Source: Gemmatimonadales bacterium (GTDB lineage: Bacteria; Gemmatimonadota; Gemmatimonadetes; Gemmatimonadales; GWC2-71-9). From it: DNA of 43,495 nt. Shown piece by piece: positions 42,575 to 43,495 of this stretch. The DNA is taken from contig DATAOI010000082.1 in NCBI GenBank assembly GCA_036265815.1, positions 1 through 43,495 of the forward strand, written 5' to 3'. The position numbers were made by a program, and so were the translations under genes. Each line of letters starts with the position of its first letter. Position 1 is the first letter of the stretch. The notes under the pieces were generated by a model. It saw only the letters and a program-made list of their open reading frames with translations, did no database searches and was not told the DNA's origin.

Positions 42575-42976
42575 ATGACGCACTCGAGGGTCGTGACCCA
42601 CAACGACGCTGCCTTCGAGGCGATTCGACAGGTGCAGGATGCCTGGATCGCCGCAGAGCTCCGCGGGGACATCGAAGGGGTCCTTTGCCTGTGCACCGAT
42701 GATGTGCGTTGGCTCGTGCCGGGACGCATCGCCCTGGAGGGTCGGGAGGCAGCGCGGGACCTGCTTCAGGCTACGCACGTGGACTTGCTGGACATCCGCG
42801 CTAGCGACCTGTGCGTGGAACACAGCGGGGAACTGGCCTTCAAGACCAGCCGCTATGAGACTCGCTACCGCACGGGTGGGCAGGAGAGGGTGGGGCGCGG
42901 TACCCATCTATGGATCCTGCGCCGAGAGGGAGCGAAGTGGCGGGTGGCGCTGGTGACGTGGCAGGCTGAAGAGTAA
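42575..42976 (+). CDS. Cassette 1: SnoaL/NTF2-like protein (DUF4440-type)
   Basis: 133 residues. 'AAFEAIRQVQDAWIAAELRGDIEGVLCLCTDDVRWLVPGR', 'LEGREAARDLLQA' and 'GTHLWILRREGAKWRVALVTWQ' are typical of SnoaL/DUF4440 small alpha+beta barrels, a group with ketosteroid-isomerase fold and diverse roles. Active-site assignment is not possible. No close promoter was seen, so expression may depend on the integron. Lies directly before an attC site, 17 bases after the CDS stop. Confidence 0.8.
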   Translation: MTHSRVVTHNDAAFEAIRQVQDAWIAAELRGDIEGVLCLCTDDVRWLVPGRIALEGREAARDLLQATHVDLLDIRASDLCVEHSGELAFKTSRYETRYRTGGQERVGRGTHLWILRREGAKWRVALVTWQAEE

Positions 42977-42992
42977 GTCCAAGCGGCTCGCT

Positions 42993-43132
42993 GCCTAACC
43001 CGCGCATGCAGCCGACAGGCCGCAGCGGCGCGAAGTCCCGTGCGGGCGGCACCCTCCTGGAACGCGCTAAGGACCGTAGGTTTCTGCGGGCGCGACCTTG
43101 GGGGCCTGCAGCTGATGCGCCAGTCGTTAGAC
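42993..43132 (+). other. attC recombination site 1
   Basis: 140 bases. R'' GCCTAAC (42993-42999) and R' GTTAGAC (43126-43132) bound the site. L'' GCGCATGCAGC (43002-43012) pairs with L' GCTGATGCGC (43111-43120) leaving one unpaired G, the extrahelical base that marks attC sites. CAGGCC further in also pairs with GGCCTG. Length lies at the long end of known attC sites. Confidence 0.88.
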
Positions 43133-43163
43133 ACACTCGCAGGAAGGTCGCGCCGGAGAACGC

Positions 43164-43388
43164 ATGCGGCGGCAAATCGTGGGATTCCGGGAGGACGCTG
43201 AAGGCCACTGGGTGGCGGAGCTCGAGTGCGGCCATACCCTGCACGTCCGACATGAGCCACCGTGGCAGGTGCGGCCCTGGGTGCTGACGCCGGAGGGGCG
43301 TGCGGCCATGGTCGGGAGCGACCTCGACTGCCTTCGCTGTGACAGCGAGGACCTGAAGGGACAAGGTCCGCGCGGGCTCGGTGCCTAA
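43164..43388 (+). CDS. Cassette 2: DUF3565 protein
   Basis: 74 residues. 'QIVGFREDAEGHWVAELECGHTLHVRHEPPW' and 'RPWVLTPEGRAAMVGSDLDCLRC' follow DUF3565, a small family with conserved Cys-Gly-His and a C-terminal Cys pair that could bind a metal; function unknown. The stop TAA falls inside the GCCTAAC box of the next attC, so the gene and the recombination site are fused at their edge. Confidence 0.9.
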   Translation: MRRQIVGFREDAEGHWVAELECGHTLHVRHEPPWQVRPWVLTPEGRAAMVGSDLDCLRCDSEDLKGQGPRGLGA

Positions 43389-43495
43389 CCCGCAAATGCA
43401 GCCGACAGGCCGAAGGCTGCGGCACTCCGCTAAGGCGCGGCCTTCTGTGAGCGGCCAGTGGAACGAAGATTTGTGCGGGCGCTAAGAGGATGGCC
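43383..43495 (+). other. attC recombination site 2, left part (cut by window end)
   Basis: R'' GCCTAAC (43383-43389) and L'' GCAAATGCAGC (43392-43402), followed by CGACAGGCC as in attC 1. No good L'/R' partner is seen before 43495, so the site probably continues past the window. Confidence 0.7.

Larger units (their letters stand above)
42153..43495 (+). mobile_element. Edge of an integron with decayed integrase and cassette array
   Basis: From left to right: a C-terminal integrase fragment, an attI-like GTTAGGC, cassette 1 with a full attC, cassette 2 with the left half of another attC. The array runs past the window end. Cassette genes lie on the same strand as the integrase fragment, the less common arrangement reported for Treponema denticola and some Planctomycetes. 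The integrase fragment lacks the first catalytic Arg, so recombination would need an integrase from elsewhere. Confidence 0.82.

Noticed and set aside
1-43495. tRNA, rRNA or riboswitch genes
   Set aside because: No cloverleaf, rRNA-like stretch or known aptamer was recognised by eye; a tRNAscan and Rfam search would be needed to exclude them.

Overview
The window is about 43.5 kb of high-GC bacterial chromosome. Its lineage is inferred, not proven. A dense set of transmembrane Ser/Thr kinases carrying TolB-like plus TPR or beta-propeller C-termini, GTG starts overlapping the previous stop, and a soil-type integron together suggest Gemmatimonadota or a related soil phylum, possibly a metagenome-assembled contig. 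No rRNA, tRNA or CRISPR array was recognised. No stretch longer than 300 bases lacks a gene; the largest gap (36466-36762) holds two operator-like palindromes.

Region 1 (1-14.5 kb) is a signalling region. It has the tail of one kinase/TPR gene, two complete kinase-TolB-TPR genes, one kinase with a beta-propeller, one short kinase with a C-terminal membrane anchor, and a collapsed paralogue in which the first 34 codons of a kinase are joined to the last 49 of a TPR tail. Between them lie a lipoprotein, a VOC/PhnB protein, an amidohydrolase lipoprotein, an SRPBCC-like membrane protein and a SYLF protein. The second TPR kinase and the SYLF gene share an almost identical promoter-like element.

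Region 2 (14.7-19.6 kb) holds a membrane PAS-GGDEF-EAL protein, a chemoreceptor-like protein without a periplasmic sensor domain, and a membrane M48 peptidase. A 9-bp repeat cluster that can fold into a perfect 23-bp hairpin follows.

Region 3 (19.7-26.3 kb) is a tight four-gene cyanophycin operon: isoaspartyl dipeptidase, cyanophycinase, full-length cyanophycin synthetase, and a Mur-ligase-only relative of the synthetase with no ATP-grasp domain. Storage polymer can thus be made and broken down to Asp and Arg. An arginase at 37.2-38.1 kb and a glutamine-synthetase-like/aldehyde-dehydrogenase/SDR operon at 38.1-41.7 kb could carry the nitrogen further.

Region 4 (26.3-37.2 kb) has a methyltransferase, a TonB-like proline-rich protein, a membrane-anchored AAA+ ATPase, small unknown proteins, and a formate dehydrogenase operon. 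The catalytic subunit is split by an in-frame UGA that is almost certainly selenocysteine, with a SECIS-like hairpin right after it. A BON protein with a Gly/Tyr/Gln-rich low-complexity N-terminus and a single-domain response regulator follow.

Region 5 (41.8-43.5 kb) holds an alkyltransferase-like protein, then the edge of an integron: the C-terminal end of an IntI-type integrase, an attI-like GTTAGGC, two cassettes (SnoaL/NTF2-like and DUF3565), one complete attC and the left half of a second cut by the window end.
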